A DNA stretch of 64,000 nt from Enchytraeus crypticus (GCA_905160935.1 CAJHZI010000818.1:876001-940000), one strand, 5' to 3'; numbered from the stretch's first letter, positions 1 to 13,942 are shown. Numbers and translations: made by a program. The notes: generated by a model not told the origin, from the letters alone.

Positions 1-469
1 ACGTGGAGGAAGCCAGGGAACACTAGAAGTGAGGAAAGTACCAGTTAGATTATACTTCGATTAAACAACGGTTCAGGTAATAATGTGTTGAAATCAAGGG
101 CTTACCCAGGAGGGGATGTTAATTCAGATCCCAATCTAGCAATGGTAAACATTGGGTTGCAACTGAAGAAAATACTAAAAATAGAATAAAAAAATACTAA
201 ACTATAGTAATAAGAGAAAGAATAAGAACGAATCGAATGAAAATGTAGTGGAAAGGGAAGCAAAGAAAATGAAGGACAAATAAAGTGAAGAGGTAAAAGA
301 AAACTGGCATAACTATCTTAAAGCATGAAGCACTAAAAGAGCCATGTAGGGCCTATCTCCAGTAAAGTGTTAAAGACAAAATTGTTAAAAGAAGAAATAA
401 TAAAATACTGACAAGAGATATGGTCAAAGGGAATATAGAAATTTAAATACTGAACTTGGAAGAACTAGA

Positions 470-2230
470 GACATTGAGTAAGGTCATGGATAGAGTGAAA
501 AATGTGATGAATTAACAGATATGATAACAGAAAGCGATCTGATATGCTGTACCAGGAAGTCAGGCAATTGACAAGAACTGATAGAAAACAAATGGAGACG
601 CAAAGAACATTAGTATGAATGGCAAAGATGGGGAATTGAAGACAGAGTTGGATGAAATAAAATAAAAATTGAGAGAATATGCAGAAGAGCCGTATGATAA
701 GACTGAGAAGCCAGCTCTGGAAGATTTTGAACTCGACAATGAAAAGTTAACAGGAAATGATGAAAAGGGCCCTGATATAATGAAAGGAACTCTATTCTGT
801 AAATACTGGAAAGAAGAAAGGAAAGGCAGTGCTCAGGAATAGATTATATTCAAGCAGAATTGTCAAAAATGTTGAAGAAAGAGACAAGCTAGTGGAAGTA
901 TATATGGAAGTGTGCAATACAGGTATTTGACGAGAAGACTCACCAAGTTAGTGATGATCAAAATTCTCAAAAAGAAATATGCTGTGTAGTGTTCAGATTA
1001 CAGAACCATCAGATTGATATCTCATGCGTCGTAGATCTCATTAAAGACAATAAACGATCACATTCAATCGAAAACGGATATGATACCAAGCATGACACAA
1101 GTTGGTTTGAGAAAAGGCTGAAGCCCAAGGGAAGCAATAGGAATAATGAGGGTCCATTAAGAAAGAAGCTTAGAATATGGGAATGATTAAATATTTTGCA
1201 GAACCTGAGGGAACCTTTGACATTTTTGTTTGAATAATGATGTCGATTATCTCAAAAAAAACAGGAATTGACTAGAGAGATAGAAGATTAATTCTTTATT
1301 GGTACATGAATCAAAGAGCTGCAATTTAGATCCAACAAAAATACTCCAAAGATATGATGTAGAGTGAGACAAGGTTGTAACATTTCACCGCTGTTGCTTA
1401 ATAAGCGACCTGATGTCGCTTCTTAAACAACATAGTAATTTCAGTAATTTTAATAAACAACATAATAATTTGATGTCGCTTATTAAACAACATAATAATT
1501 TCAGTAAGCGACCTAATGTCGCTTATTGAAATGTCAATGAAATATGGCATCAACTTCAAAAACACAAAAAGTGATGAGAGTGTCCCAGGAAAGAGGCAAG
1601 TCAACATCGCAATAAATGTTTACAAGATGGGAACAGATAAGGAGTTTCAAATACTTATGACTTATTATAAAGATGATAGAAAATGTGACAGAAATATTAG
1701 TAGGATTGCACAAGCAAAATAGGCCTTCGGTAGTGGGAAATAATTATAACATACAGCCTAAAGGAAACCACAATGATAAAATAAGGAAAACCTTAGTATG
1801 AGCAACACCATTACATGGATGTGAAACATGGAACTTAAGGAAGGAAGATATCAGGAAACTAGAAGCTTTTGAAATGTGGATATGGAGAAACAATTAATAG
1901 GTGGACCTAAAAAGTTACAAACGAAGAAGTCTCTTTAGAGAATTGGTACAGATAGACAGTTGATATGCATTAAGAAATCGGAAGAATAGATGGATAGGAC
2001 ATATTCTGAGGAGGATAATTTACAAAAAGACGTCACAGAAGATAGAATGAAAGGAAAGTGAAATAGAGGCAGACAGAGATTAGGAATGTTAGACGATTCA
2101 AAGATCTGCACATAAGTGAACATGAAGAGGAAAGCGGATGACAGAGAAGAGTGAAGGCATTATATGCCATAGAAATGCCAGTGGGCAGTGCACTGAAAGA
2201 GATATACACATGCAGTAAAGGCCCTATATT
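470..2230 (+). mobile_element. Decayed non-LTR retrotransposon, LINE family D
   Basis: Interrupted frames read in order like an endonuclease/reverse-transcriptase LINE polyprotein: ELDEIK..LREYAEEPYDKTEKPAL near 640-720, VRQGCNISPLL near 1365-1395, and a C-terminal stretch GRQRLGMLDDSKI...MKRKADDREE near 2070-2160, ending in a tail shared with many copies here. Many stops and frameshifts show it is old. It resembles database proteins often labelled craniofacial development protein 2-like. The purine-rich 1-470 may belong to the same element. Confidence 0.7.
1398..1532. repeat. Small repeat with AGCGAC/GTCGCT inverted motifs
   Basis: Three near-copies of a stretch containing gtcgctt-ttaaacaacata-taatt, two of which carry AGCGACctgatGTCGCT-type palindromes. 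It lies inside the LINE remnant, probably as a later insertion. Confidence 0.5.
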
Positions 2231-3559
2231 TAATGTATATACACCGCCAGTGTGTATACATATAACCTTGTTTATATACATGTATAGGCCCCAGTGTGTA
2301 ACCTTTAGAGATCCAATCTTCAATCAAACCTCACCTCTGGCTGATCGTTATATAGTTAATTTATTGACATATGTTACTGCAAACATATAGAAATGTAAGA
2401 TATGACGATAAAATTAAGAACTTAATTAATAAAATCAATGTGTATATTACATTTTTTATACTACCATTCCATAGGACGGTGTTATAGGTAGAAGATTAGC
2501 TACTCCAGGCAAATACAATCCAAAGAACGATCAGCCTCTAGTTATTACATGTCACGATCAGTAAAATAGCTAACACTAACATTATCCTTAATTAGAACAA
2601 ATATTGATTTTACATTAAATGTTATGTACATCCCGAACTGAAAATTAGTTTAAATAAAGACTTCCTGATCGCTAGTTTATTATCTCAAGAATATCAGCTG
2701 ATTACTGTAATCACATGTCAGATAATAAGATCGCTAACAAATACATTATTTTAAAATATACGCAAATTGGGCTGTAAACGAAATATTTATACTAGCAATT
2801 TCGTCAAATTTCATAGTTTTATATAAATAAACCAAATACATAGTTCTATAGAAACTCTTAAAATCTATACTTTAATACTTTAAAACTAAGTCTATTTATG
2901 ACTTTCTCTCAAGTTTATGCCCCTTCCCCATCTAGCACCTGCTACCACCGTAGTCAAGGACGCAGTTGGTTGCTAACAATTAGTTGAGTTTTCTTCTTCT
3001 TTAAAGCAAAAGAATCCTTTTCATGAAGACGGTAGTTTTGAAATTTTGAAACAGTGCACTGGGTCTGAAGAAAAAATATATTTATTTTTATAGCCCTTGA
3101 TAGAGTACTTATTGCAGCGGGTGTCGATTAAGAATAACCTTCCAACAACCTAATGACATTTTTCATTCAAAGACGTCAACACTCGAATTCTCAGGTAGTC
3201 GTCACATCCATTTATAAACTTACAGCACTCCGACGTAGCTTAATTCGAGCGTTCATTGATCGACGCGCAGTTAATTTTACGTTAATTGTATGCTAAATCG
3301 ATCCATTCGTCCCATCCCCTTTTGTTAGAAATTTCTTTCGTCTCCCCCCCCCCCCCCCACCTTAACCAGTGTTTCCAAAACAGTAAATTCCAAAATCCAA
3401 AAAACAATTTAAAGACTAAGGACCTTAAAGAAAAGTATGTTTACGCTCTGGTCGAAACTCATAGACATACGGTGGAATTTAAAAGAGCCAAAGAAACGGT
3501 ATAGGTCTTCAACTGCCTATGAACTGCTCATAGGAAAGCAAAGGCCGCTATGCTTTTAA
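2231..3559. other. No gene recognised; AT-rich spacer
   Basis: Stops are frequent in all frames and no repeat family was recognised. A run of about 15 C lies near 3344-3358. Confidence 0.5.
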
Positions 3560-4640
3560 CGAAGACTTCAGAAGAGAGCACTGTCAATGGAAGAGCTAGC
3601 TCTAGAATTCCTTATGTGCGGTGCAGCATGCTGGAAAGAACGATTAGATAGTGTAGAAATCCATGTTCTCGCACCCACAATTTTCCAGATTGTCAACCTT
3701 TCCTTGCCCACTGGCACATTACCTCAATTACATTACCCAATGGCATATTCATTCAAATATGCCATTGTCACTCCACTTTTGAAAAAGCCCTCACTGGATA
3801 AAGAATCACTTTCCAACTACAAAACAATATCCAATCTATTATACCTTTCTAAACTCACTGAGAGATTAGTCTTTCGTAGACTCTTCACTCATCTCGAATC
3901 CAATAGACTCTTTAATGAACACCAATTGGCATACACCAAAAGCCCCTCTACTGTAAACTGGACTACTGTAACTCGTTGTTTCTGAATCTCCCAAGCTGTG
4001 AGATCGACTGATTGCAGTTCATCCAGAATTCCCTCGCACGTGCAGTCTTCCGCCGTTCTAAGCAATCCCACGTGACTCCTCTGTTGAAGTCACTGCATTG
4101 GCCCAGTCAGAGAACGCATTGTTTACAAGACAGCTTCTCTGACATACAAGTCTATCACTACCCGGGCAAAGGTTACATGTCCCACTTATTACAAGTGAGA
4201 CAGCCATCCTCTATGCAGTCATCTATTAGGTCCTCTAAGTTAATTACTCTAGAGCGATCTAGCATCCTTTCTAAGGTAAGCTCTCCAAGCTCTCCTTATA
4301 GCTCACTGCTCCTCAGATCTGGAATTCTCTTCCTTCCACTTTGCGCACCCACTCATCTTCTCCTGATCATCCTTTCCTTATGTATGAACAGTTTCATAGA
4401 CGGTTCAAGGCTTTTCTTCTTTTTGTTGTTCTGACCTCTCCTATTCAACCATTGCACAGGAACTGAGTCTAATACGGAAACCTCCATTCCACTAGTACCC
4501 TTACTCGGACTGGACTCCCGGATTTTGGCTTGTACCGTTTTTGGACCCCACACTCAGCTCATCGGATACGATTTGGTACCATGATGCTCAATGTTGTCAT
4601 GGACGACAGTAGCACTCTAATTCTGTAGTTGTTATTGTTT
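3560..4640 (+). mobile_element. LINE family B fragment (L2-like RT) with 3' UTR
   Basis: Reads ATPLLKKPSL-like RT sequence (VTPLLKKPSLDKESLSNYKT, then ISNLLYLSKLTERLVFRRL) and then jumps, by internal deletion near 3975, to the C-terminal LQFIQNSLARAVF region. A 3' UTR follows, ending gacgacagtagcactctaat, found again at 4690, 12180, 26610 and 42030. It is inactive. Confidence 0.75.
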
Positions 4641-4674
4641 TTGAGCATGAAGGTAAGGACTAACCCCCTTTATC

Positions 4675-5340
4675 TTTGAACTGATTTTCTGGATTTTGGA
4701 ATTTGCAAAGGTTTTGGACATTCTTTTTACTTTTTGCTTTGATTTGTCTCAATAGTGCTCGATGTTTTCATTGATGACAGTAGCAATGTAATTGTTGTTA
4801 GGCTATGTTATGTCTAGATCTCACAAGAGCAATTAAGAAGGCTGAGTAAGACTGTAAGAGAAGGATGCATCACTTTAATCAAATGAGACATAATTAGTTC
4901 ATTTTGTCCAGGGCTGGTAATTGACTTATAGTTTAACGAAATCGCCTTGTATGACATGCTCTTTAATACTTAGTGAATGCCTAGATTTTAAAATGTACGT
5001 AATATGTGAGTACTTGGAAGTTGGAACTACACAAAATTGCCCGCGCAAGAGTATTTTGAATAAGCTGTAACCGATCAATCTCACAGTCAGGAAGATTTAA
5101 AACAGGGAATTGCAGTAGTCCAACAACGATTGCACAATAGCTGCACCAAAATGAGGTCTAAATAATTTTGTAACATCTGGTAACATTTGTAACTTAATGC
5201 ATGAAAAGGTATTTACAGTAGAACTAGATGTCATACGTTTAAACGTATTACATGTAAATCTAGAAGTAGACTAGATAAACGTAAAAATGTTTTGCCAGAG
5301 AGTAATATTAGGAATGGCCAGGCTATTTACCAGAGGTTGC
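4675..5340. mobile_element. Two further LINE family B fragments
   Basis: 4675-4800 is a second + strand copy of the family B 3' UTR (ctgattttctggattttgga...gcaatgtaattgttgtt). 4810-5340 is a - strand fragment whose reverse complement matches the ctgtgagattgatcg...cttgcgcgggcaatttt coding segment of the copies at 4000 and 24970. Confidence 0.6.
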
Positions 5341-5884
5341 AGAGGGCCCTAGCTATAAACCAATTTAGATATCTGAATCACGAGTCTTAAATATAATATT
5401 ATGAAGTTCATATAGTATTGATCTCTGAGTGAATATACAATAATATGTTGTAATTAGCTGTTTTTATTGGTGCCCACTGTACAAATACGTAACATTCGAA
5501 ATCTCATATAAATGCATGTAGCTGGTTACTTGCATAACGGTATATTTAGGCCTATTGTACAATGTCACTCTTTACCTTACTGAACAAAGTATGTATGCTA
5601 GTTAAGTGTCTTAAGTGATCTTAAACAAGCAAGTTATGCTTTCTGACCCAGTATCCTACTGCTACAGACTACGCTATGTTATATTAAATGTGCAAACTTC
5701 CTGATTGCTATTTTATTATATATAATTGCATTATTTCAAGATTGAGGATGAGTGGTAATAAAAGTCGTCAGGTAACGTCATGAGTTTTAAATGACAGATA
5801 CTGAGGTGAATAGAACTCTCATATGTTTTATTTCCGATGGTTGATCATTTCACTGTGCTTGTTATTTTTTAAAATAGCACGCAT

Positions 5885-6200
5885 TAGAGTTCAGACATTC
5901 AGTTTCTGATGCAGCACCTGGAACTCTCTGCCTATTTACCTTCTCTCTTGTTTATCTCTTTCAACTCCCTCTAGCAAGCTTAAGACTTACCTTTTCCCAC
6001 CGTAGACATAATCAATCTACCTTGACCATTTTTGATCACTGGACCGGTTTCGTTTAGGACCTTACTCCTCATCAGCACATATCTTTTGCAGATTGGTTTG
6101 GATGAATTGATCTATAGTGATGTGTACAGTGGGGACGTCCCTGACATCTTCCTTGTATGAGGAAGCGGACGATAACCTTTATTACTATTAGTTTTGTTAT
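5885..6200 (+). mobile_element. 3' end of LINE family A (L2-like)
   Basis: A 5'-truncated copy. It carries the SLKTYLFPP-like end of the ORF, then the 3' UTR with gattggtttggatgaattga, and ends in a variant of GAGGAAACGGACGTTAAACC with a TTA tail. The fullest copy of this family is at 43985-45790. Confidence 0.75.
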
Positions 6201-6509
6201 TATTAGAAAACGTTGCCAGCTTTAAAAAATTGCGTTCTACAAAATGCTAAAATATAAAGACGACTAGTATTGGGATGACGTAATATAGAAATATAAATAA
6301 CAGAAATTAATTTACTTGTAACAAAACCTGCAATTAGAAATATTGTTAGATTTGCGATTTAGTTATGCCTATTTGACATCAATGTTTCAGTTACACCAAA
6401 CAATATGTTGGAAGGTTCGCTGTTTTGCATTTTCTAATTCTCAAAGGTTTTGATCTTTTTTATTAGACTATATGCAACCGTAAATTAACCGTAAACTACA
6501 CATGTCGTA

Positions 6510-6770
6510 AGAGGCAACTGAGCTAGAACTGAGAAAGGCAACAGGAAACCATCTCAGAAGCCATATTACTCCTAAGCTATAGGCTACATTAAGGTTTGAA
6601 TGAGACATAGCTTTTGTGAAGGGATGAACACTTTAATCGATGGAATGCTCTTTATGGAGCGTGAAAAGCCACATGTAAATTTGAATATGTACCTTGAACC
6701 TGTCACCATCAGAACACTAGAGAGAGACATCATGCATTGGCGGATCCATGGTGGTCCGAAAAATATTTTA
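6510..6770 (-). repeat. Dispersed repeat family P
   Basis: Reverse complement of a roughly 200-370 bp repeat with the phrases ccttatgtagcctatagctt, gcttctgaggtgg and tcaacaagttaat. Other copies lie at 10225, 23105, 29055, 33695, 34080, 52260, 54525, 57435, 58015 and 62630. No coding capacity. Confidence 0.7.
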
Positions 6771-6816
6771 TACTTCATTCTTACGATAAACAAAACATTA
6801 TAATAGGAATAAGTAA

Positions 6817-6877
6817 TTTGGTTATTATCTACTGTAATTACTTAAGTGCATTAAAATTACAGTAGATAATTACCAAA
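6817..6877. repeat. Long hairpin (24-bp arms)
   Basis: Arm tttggttattatctactgta... at 6817-6840 is complementary to 6854-6877 with one mismatch, around a 13-nt loop. Could be a small MITE or a chance palindrome. Confidence 0.7.
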
Positions 6878-6919
6878 CAATCCTGCTCACTTAAATATTA
6901 CAAAGGTAAAAAGTAAAAA

Positions 6920-7045
6920 ATTAAACACGCATTATAGTGAAATGATCAACTTTGTCGATATCTATCACTTTTAATATCACATGTTTGTACCGTTAGGCAT
7001 TTTAGTCCATTTTCCGTATAACCAGTCCAGTGAATGTCCGATATT
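6920..7045 (-). mobile_element. tRNA-derived SINE2, 5'-truncated
   Basis: Matches the 3' half of the full copy at 22430-22665: gcattatagtgaaatgatca, tagtccattttccgta and accagtccagtgaatgtccg. Confidence 0.7.
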
Positions 7046-7144
7046 TTATTCTCAGATTGTAAGACATTGGTAGCAGTACTCTGAAATAAACCTGTCGTTA
7101 ATATTCTGCAGAATAATTTAGTTTGTAGTCGAGAATCATCAGAT

Positions 7145-7275
7145 CTTAACTGCGATTGCATCTTCATCATCCTCTACCTTCATGATGATCTTCAGCACCG
7201 TGTTGTTAATGATCAGCACCATGTTGTTCATGATGATCTCTATCACCAGGCTGTTCATGATGATCTTCATTACCT
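7145..7275. repeat. Imperfect tandem repeat near the FADS copy 1 b5 exon
   Basis: Four degenerate copies of a unit of about 36 bp containing tgttcatgatgatctt and caccatgttg. Confidence 0.6.
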
Positions 7276-7302
7276 CCTTTGTTCAAGATCCACTATAAAA
7301 AG

Positions 7303-7425
7303 CTAATGTTAACGTCAATTTCCTCACTCGAAAGCGATGTCAGTGATGGGGAGCCCAGGATTTGTACCCGCACATACTGATCCGCAGTCGAGTATCTTAC
7401 CGACATCGCCACTGGCTTCAGCTGA
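7303..7425 (-). mobile_element. tRNA-derived SINE1
   Basis: Reverse complement carries a Pol III B box (GGTTCAAATCC type) and ends GAGGAAACTGACGTTAAC, a tail like that of LINE family A. It lies immediately upstream of the FADS b5 exon and contains an in-frame ATG at 7337. Other copies: 12590, 17571, 33195, 36928, 49962, 57233 and 62020. Confidence 0.8.
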
Positions 7426-7454
7426 CTATGAAACTGTCTTGTTTTGTTCGCTAG

Positions 7455-7633
7455 GTTTGAACAAGAAGGCCGAGTCTCTACCTGCCTACACGTGGGAGGA
7501 AGTGAGACAGCACAAAACTTCTGCAGACAAATGGATCGTCATAGACGATCTTGTGCTGGACGTCACTCACTGGATGAAGAAGCATCCGGGAGGAGCAAGG
7601 ATCATTGCTCAATTCTTAGGACAGGATGCCACA
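7455..7633 (+). CDS. Fads: FADS copy 1, cytochrome b5 exon
   Basis: Opens after ...gctag with a split codon and runs to GQDAT before the donor gtgtgt. It contains [20 protein letters not shown] and [10 protein letters not shown], the haem-binding core of a cytochrome b5 domain. The length (179 nt) and both splice positions equal those of copy 2. The frame stays open upstream into a SINE (7303-7425) with an ATG at 7337, but the paralogue supports the acceptor at 7454. Confidence 0.92.
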
Positions 7634-7919
7634 GTGTGTTCAGTGATAGTAATCAATAGTTGGCCTAGTATAATACTAGTTCAATCGATAATAGGCTTAA
7701 TAAAATATTAATTTAATCAATAGTAGGCCTGATAAAACATTAATTTAATCAATAGTAGGCCTGATAAAACATTAATTTAATCAATAGTAGGCCTGATAAA
7801 ACATTACTTTAATCAATAGTAGGCCTGATAAAACATTAATTTAATCAATAGTAGGCCTAATAAAATACTAATTTAGGGGAGGGGATATGGCTAATGGAGG
7901 GTTCTGAAAAGTTAATAAT

Positions 7920-7951
<32 letters not shown>

Positions 7952-8344
7952 GGTTTAACGTCCGTTTCCTCATCCTAGGATTGTCATGGACATCCCCACA
8001 GCACAAATTACTGCAAATCATTTCACCCAAATCAATCTGCAAAAGAAATGTGCTGAGTAGAAGTAAGGTTCTAAACGAAAGCCGGTCCAGTGATCAAAAA
8101 TGGTCAGGGTAGCTCGCTGAAATCTACGGTGGGAAAAGGTAAGTCTTAAGCTTACTAGAGAAAGTTGAAGGAGAAGAACCAGAGCGAAGATAAATGGGTA
8201 AAGAGTTCCAGAATTGCCAGGTTTGAACAAACTATGGCTACTGCACAATGAGACCAATGCGCTGCAGGCGCATGCGATCAAAGTCTTGGCGCAGTCTCTG
8301 ACTGCTCTGCGTCTCCAGCATTGTACCGAAACTTGCTGACAACT

Positions 8345-8385
<41 letters not shown>

Positions 8386-10152
8386 GTCTCCCTCTCTCTT
8401 TCTGTCTGTCTCTCTCTCTTTCTCTCTATTTTTGCATTGCCTACCGGTAAGTCCATGATATATTACGCCTCCACTCTTCATTGTCTACAGTTTCCTTTTC
8501 ATGTCCACATATAAGTAGATATTTAAATCATCTATAAAGCCTAATCTCGTTCTGCCTCTACTTTACTTTCCTTCCATTCCAATTTCTATGACCTCCTTTA
8601 GTAAACTACATGTATATCCCCTTAGAATTTGTCCTATCCAATTCTTCTTCCTATTTCTTCATGCATTTATCAACTAACTGTACCAACTCTCACCGTAACT
8701 TCGTCATTCGTAACTTTTGAGTCCAACTGCGCTATCAGCTGCAAAAGTATGATCAATCAAGGAAAGGATTAAAATTCCGAGCCACGAACTTGTAAAACAG
8801 TCTCGAAGACTGCTCACCGGGTATGACACTGCTCTAGAAATGTTTGTTTCGAGAAGAAATAGTAATAATATGTAGTTATTTATTTGGCTATCGATAGTAT
8901 AATTTGCCTAACTAGCTTACAAGTAATACAGTCTAATCTTTTCGAGTCAGCAAACAATTTTCGGCAGTTGGAGACAAACGTGCAACTATTTATTTCAGCA
9001 AAAAACCTTTACTGCAACATTTATCATTTTAAAAAAAATTTGTTTTGCTATTATTCAACTTTTGCACCCAGTGATAAAATTACAACTACGAGCTGAGCAT
9101 TTCATATGTTTGAAATACTTCATTTCAGTGATATTCTTTAATTAACATTAAATTGCTTTTCTTATAGCCTAATCAAATTCCTTAAGCTTTAACTATTTTA
9201 GAACACTATTACGGTTCATTACAATACCCATTTTGTGTAGATATAGTATGAGAAAAGAGATATAGATCGTTATCATTATCCTTATTACGGGTAGGGATAA
9301 CTGGTATTAAATACTATTGCATATATCTACATAACATATAATTGCAGTGTATCGGATTTGCTACAGGATGCATGGGTTGCAATGCACAAGGATAAGGAGA
9401 AGGCTCTGAAGTACATGACTGCTCTACTAGTGGGACGTGTGGAAGATCTGTGCTTGGAAGGACCCTCCAATGATAAGATGGAAGAAATATCGAGGGTAAG
9501 AGTTCAGATTTCTAAAGAATACTTTAAAGAAATTTTATTAAATTGAGTTAAAATCTCAAAATTCTTTTTTAAATTTTTGTCTTAGTTAGGTTGAAGTTGT
9601 TTTTGAGACCCCTGAAGCTTCATTGGAACTGACGTTTGCGCTTAAACATCTGACAGAGACATATACAGAGACTGACAGAGACATAGACAGAGACTGGCAG
9701 ACATATAGACAGAGACTGGCACAGACATAGACAGAGACTGACAGAGAAACGTTTAATGGCGTTCCTGTTGCAAATTTGTCGTCTACATGTATTTTCAAAG
9801 TTTTGATTGACTGATCTGGTTTATTACGATGGCTTATTTTAATATGCGCGTGTCTCTGAAATGATCCAATCACACTGTGGTCATATTTCACGCTTTATCT
9901 GGACAGGGTCTATGCCTACTAGTGATTAAAGGTTTTCCGTAGATTAAAGATCTAAAGCAGGATTGTAAAGCTGGGAAAGCACCAAAATTAAGTTTAACGT
10001 CCATTTCGGTATGACACGAGATACTGTCAGAGACGGTCCGGCTGGGATTCGAACCTATGACCTCTTGCTTCTCAGGCAAACGTGCTGCATATCCGGCTAT
10101 TCAAATGGTACAATTAATTACCATAGCGTCAAATCAAATCAATCAATCTCTC

Positions 10153-10218
<66 letters not shown>

Positions 10219-13200
10219 GTGTTCTACCGAATAACTGGTCCAGGACATATAATTTCCTACTCACATTCTGCATTCATGCTCGATATTCATGCTGAATACT
10301 CCATCTATCAAGTTCATTCCTTAGCCAGAGGCTATGCCTTATCTGTGGCTTGCATGTACATGTAGCTTTATACATGTAGCTTTGGAATATATGGCTTATA
10401 CAGAAGTTCTCCTTTACTTTCCTCAGCTATTGTTTACTTGCCTTTTACGACACGTGTAGTTTACAGTTGGTCTGTTCTTCAAAGGCACGGACACAACACG
10501 GAAAAATCTAAAAATAGGATAAGTAGCCATGTCACGTAGTATACACGTACGTGAGTATAACTTGTAGTCCAAATAAACAGACAGCTTGAGAGAATCAGCT
10601 GTGTAATTCTGGAATCCGAAATACCAATTAGCCCAAATTAAATAAATCTGTAATATACTTCTGCATAATTTATAATTCAATGACTACTTTCATGTATTTA
10701 TTCAAATTAACTTGAAAGTTACAGTTAAACACGCATTAAAGTGAAATGATCATCTGTCATGATATACACAGTGTAGGCTAAATCACTTAATATTTATTTA
10801 TTTGTTTATTTATTTAGATCACCAAAAAGGATCATTCAACCCTGTACAGTTCACAAGCAATGCAAACAAACAAGTAAATGCAATAAGTGAGCACAATTTA
10901 AATGTGAACCATGGTGAACTTAAAACGAAAATATAAAGTAGAAATTAAAGAATTGAAATAAAGAAATTCAAAATAAAGAAAATTAATGATAATAGGTAGG
11001 CATAATTATACATTTAAGATCAGTATCATTAATAACTAAAATAAAAGTATGTTTAAAGCCAGTTACCAATTTTGAGCAGTTCTTCGTATGTTCGTGATTT
11101 CACTCTTTGATCAGCTTTATCGGGAATTTATCACAAGGACTCCAGGTTAAACCGTTTAACTAGTCTTTTTAAAATAATCTTACTAGTCGTCCTTACTTCT
11201 AGTGAGCTAATAGTCACACTCAAGAGTCATCTAGATTTCTATCTATGCATTATGCCACGTACGAGAGAAAATATGACAGAGAAATTAACAAAATAAATTT
11301 TGTTTAACGAAATTATAACAAAATGTGAACTTTAGTAATTTATAGAATCAATATCTAACCGTATTTGTGTGCCAGCATAAAGCAATAACGGATGACTTCA
11401 GAAAGCTACGGCAGCAAGTAGAAGAGTTAGGGTTGTTCAAATCCAATCCGGTCTTCTTTCTGCTTCAATTGTTTCATATACTGCTGCTCGAATACTTGGG
11501 CTATTGGGTTCTCAGCAGTTTTCCTATCGGATGGTTTAACTATTGCCTCTCCGTTATATTTCTCGTCATAGCTCAGGTAAAGTGATTATATAACGACCTT
11601 ATCCCGTTTTTAATTTAAATATTATTCTGAAAAATACTAGTATTTCTTTCCTCTTAAGTTAATAATAATTACTATTATGATCCTTTTCCTATTAAAGCAA
11701 AGAATTTTTCTAGTTGTTATCTTTGCGGCGAGGGGACGCACTCAAAGCGCTGGCCCTCAGTCCGAGCAACTTGGGAGAAGACTTGGGGCAGACGTAACCC
11801 TCAGAGTCAGAGGCCCCGGGCAGTTGATAACCACTAGTCACCTGTAGACCATCCTAATAATTAAAATAATTCATTTCACAATAATTTATTTTAATTATTT
11901 TCGGGTTCGATGTAAGACATCAGGATCTGAACTGAACTCTTAGATGAATTTTGCATTCATTCTCTAACTAGGAGAATTGCGATATAAAGAAATGAGTGTC
12001 CTCTATGGTCGTGACCGAATGGTATAATTGATTAAGTGATATATGAAAGTTGCAGCATCAAATCTTGCATGAGTAGAGTTCAATAGAAATAGCTTTGAAC
12101 ATCGTACAGCCAAATAATAGAAATTATAAAATTGGCTAATGCTGCATTACAGACTTTAGTGATGCAAGATTCTACTTACAACACTATCAACAATGCAATT
12201 AGAGTGCTACTGTAGTCCATGACAGCATTGAGAAAAATTATAGTATAGCCATGCACTATAATTTTAAATCACCATAATATATTGAAAACATTTATATCCA
12301 TATTTTAATGTATGTTTAGTGTTTATATAATTTTTATATATTGATGTTTTAATGTTTTAACATTTACTCCCGTATTATATAGTATGTCTAATGCCGTAAA
12401 TAATGTTTGTGTATTAATGTTTAATGTTTATATTAATATTATTAGTGATTGTAATGTTTAATAATAATGCACAATGTTTAAGGATTTCATGTCTCTTTCG
12501 CCCTCACTATTATTTGTTTTCGAATAAGAATCTATTGATTTGGACCTCTCAATCGTTTACTTAACTGACAACTAGTGTAAAATAGCTCGTAAAACTAATG
12601 TTAACGTCAGTTTCCTCATTCGAAAGCGATGTCAGTGACGGGAGAGCTCAGAATTTGAACCCCGCACATACTGATCCACGGTCGAATAACCTATCGACAT
12701 CGCCACTGGCTCCAGCCAATGTGCTGCAACTTTATTTAGTATTTATTATTTAATTAAATCTTTTTTACTATTTAGTTAATTTTCTCCTTTTTATTACATA
12801 AGTAATTATAATTATACATAATTATACTTAATTATACTTTAATAAATATAACTATACGCAATATAGAGTGTACTACACTTTAATTGCTTCAAAACTCTAC
12901 ATCTATACATATAGGCCTGGCCTACCTCTCCATCTTTCAATATCTTATCATCCATCAATATATTATATTTACTAGTGTATATTTATGTAGAATAATAGTT
13001 AATTATGCGCAAGTATAGTATCATTATGTTTAATTGGTATTTCTCATTTCTCTGCTCTTTCATGTTGTTGTGTAAAACTAAAACCCGTAGGCACAGGCGG
13101 GCTGGAGTCAGCATGACTACTCTCATCTCATGGTCTTCAATAGCTCGTGGCTGAATCATGTCGGGCACTACTTCATAATGGGCGCTCTTAAAGTAATATT

Positions 13201-13891
13201 CTGCTCATTCTGTCAAAATAGTCATGTACTGTATATAGGCTATTCACCAACGGCAGAAAGGGCATTCGGTTGGCGAGCGCCTAGGCTCCAGAAATTGCTA
13301 CAAAATAGTAACGAATGGAAAAATTTCAAAAGAAGGTCAATTCGTATCCCGACCCTAATTCAACTGGGATTTAAGAGAAGATGACGATGATGATGATGAT
13401 GATGATGACTGTATATAGGCTACTGTTTGTCAATATATTCCATTCATTTTATCATCATTATCATCATTTCCAACTCTCGCTGAGCTGGCTTCAAGGGAAG
13501 ATGACGATGATGATTCGATTTATTATATCAATGTAAAGAATTAATCAATTCAGCTGAGTCACTACGGAATACATGATACATACATAATGTATCATACATT
13601 AAATACATAAATACATTATACAAGGTCATCTGCGAACTATCCGCGGTTATTGTATGAAGTGAATAAGTTGAAGAAGTTGAGCGAGGCAATGGAATCTTTG
13701 CCAAGCAACAGTAGAGAAAGGAAGTGAAAAACCAACTTTCGCAAGCAAACACTTAACGTTTATTTAAGATAATCTGTGTTGGGATACCATCTAGTATGCT
13801 TCTTCTGTGTTGACCTAAAGAATGATCTTCAGTGATGTGAATTGAAACAACGAATAAGGATGCATGGAACCGTCATTGGACACAACACGAA

Positions 13892-13942
<51 letters not shown>

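Noticed and set aside
7337-7711. 124-codon frame starting at ATG 7337 as the true FADS copy 1 first exon
   Set aside because: The first 39 codons come from an antisense SINE and the last 26 from the intron. The paralogue fixes the exon as 7455-7633. Kept only as an exonisation finding.
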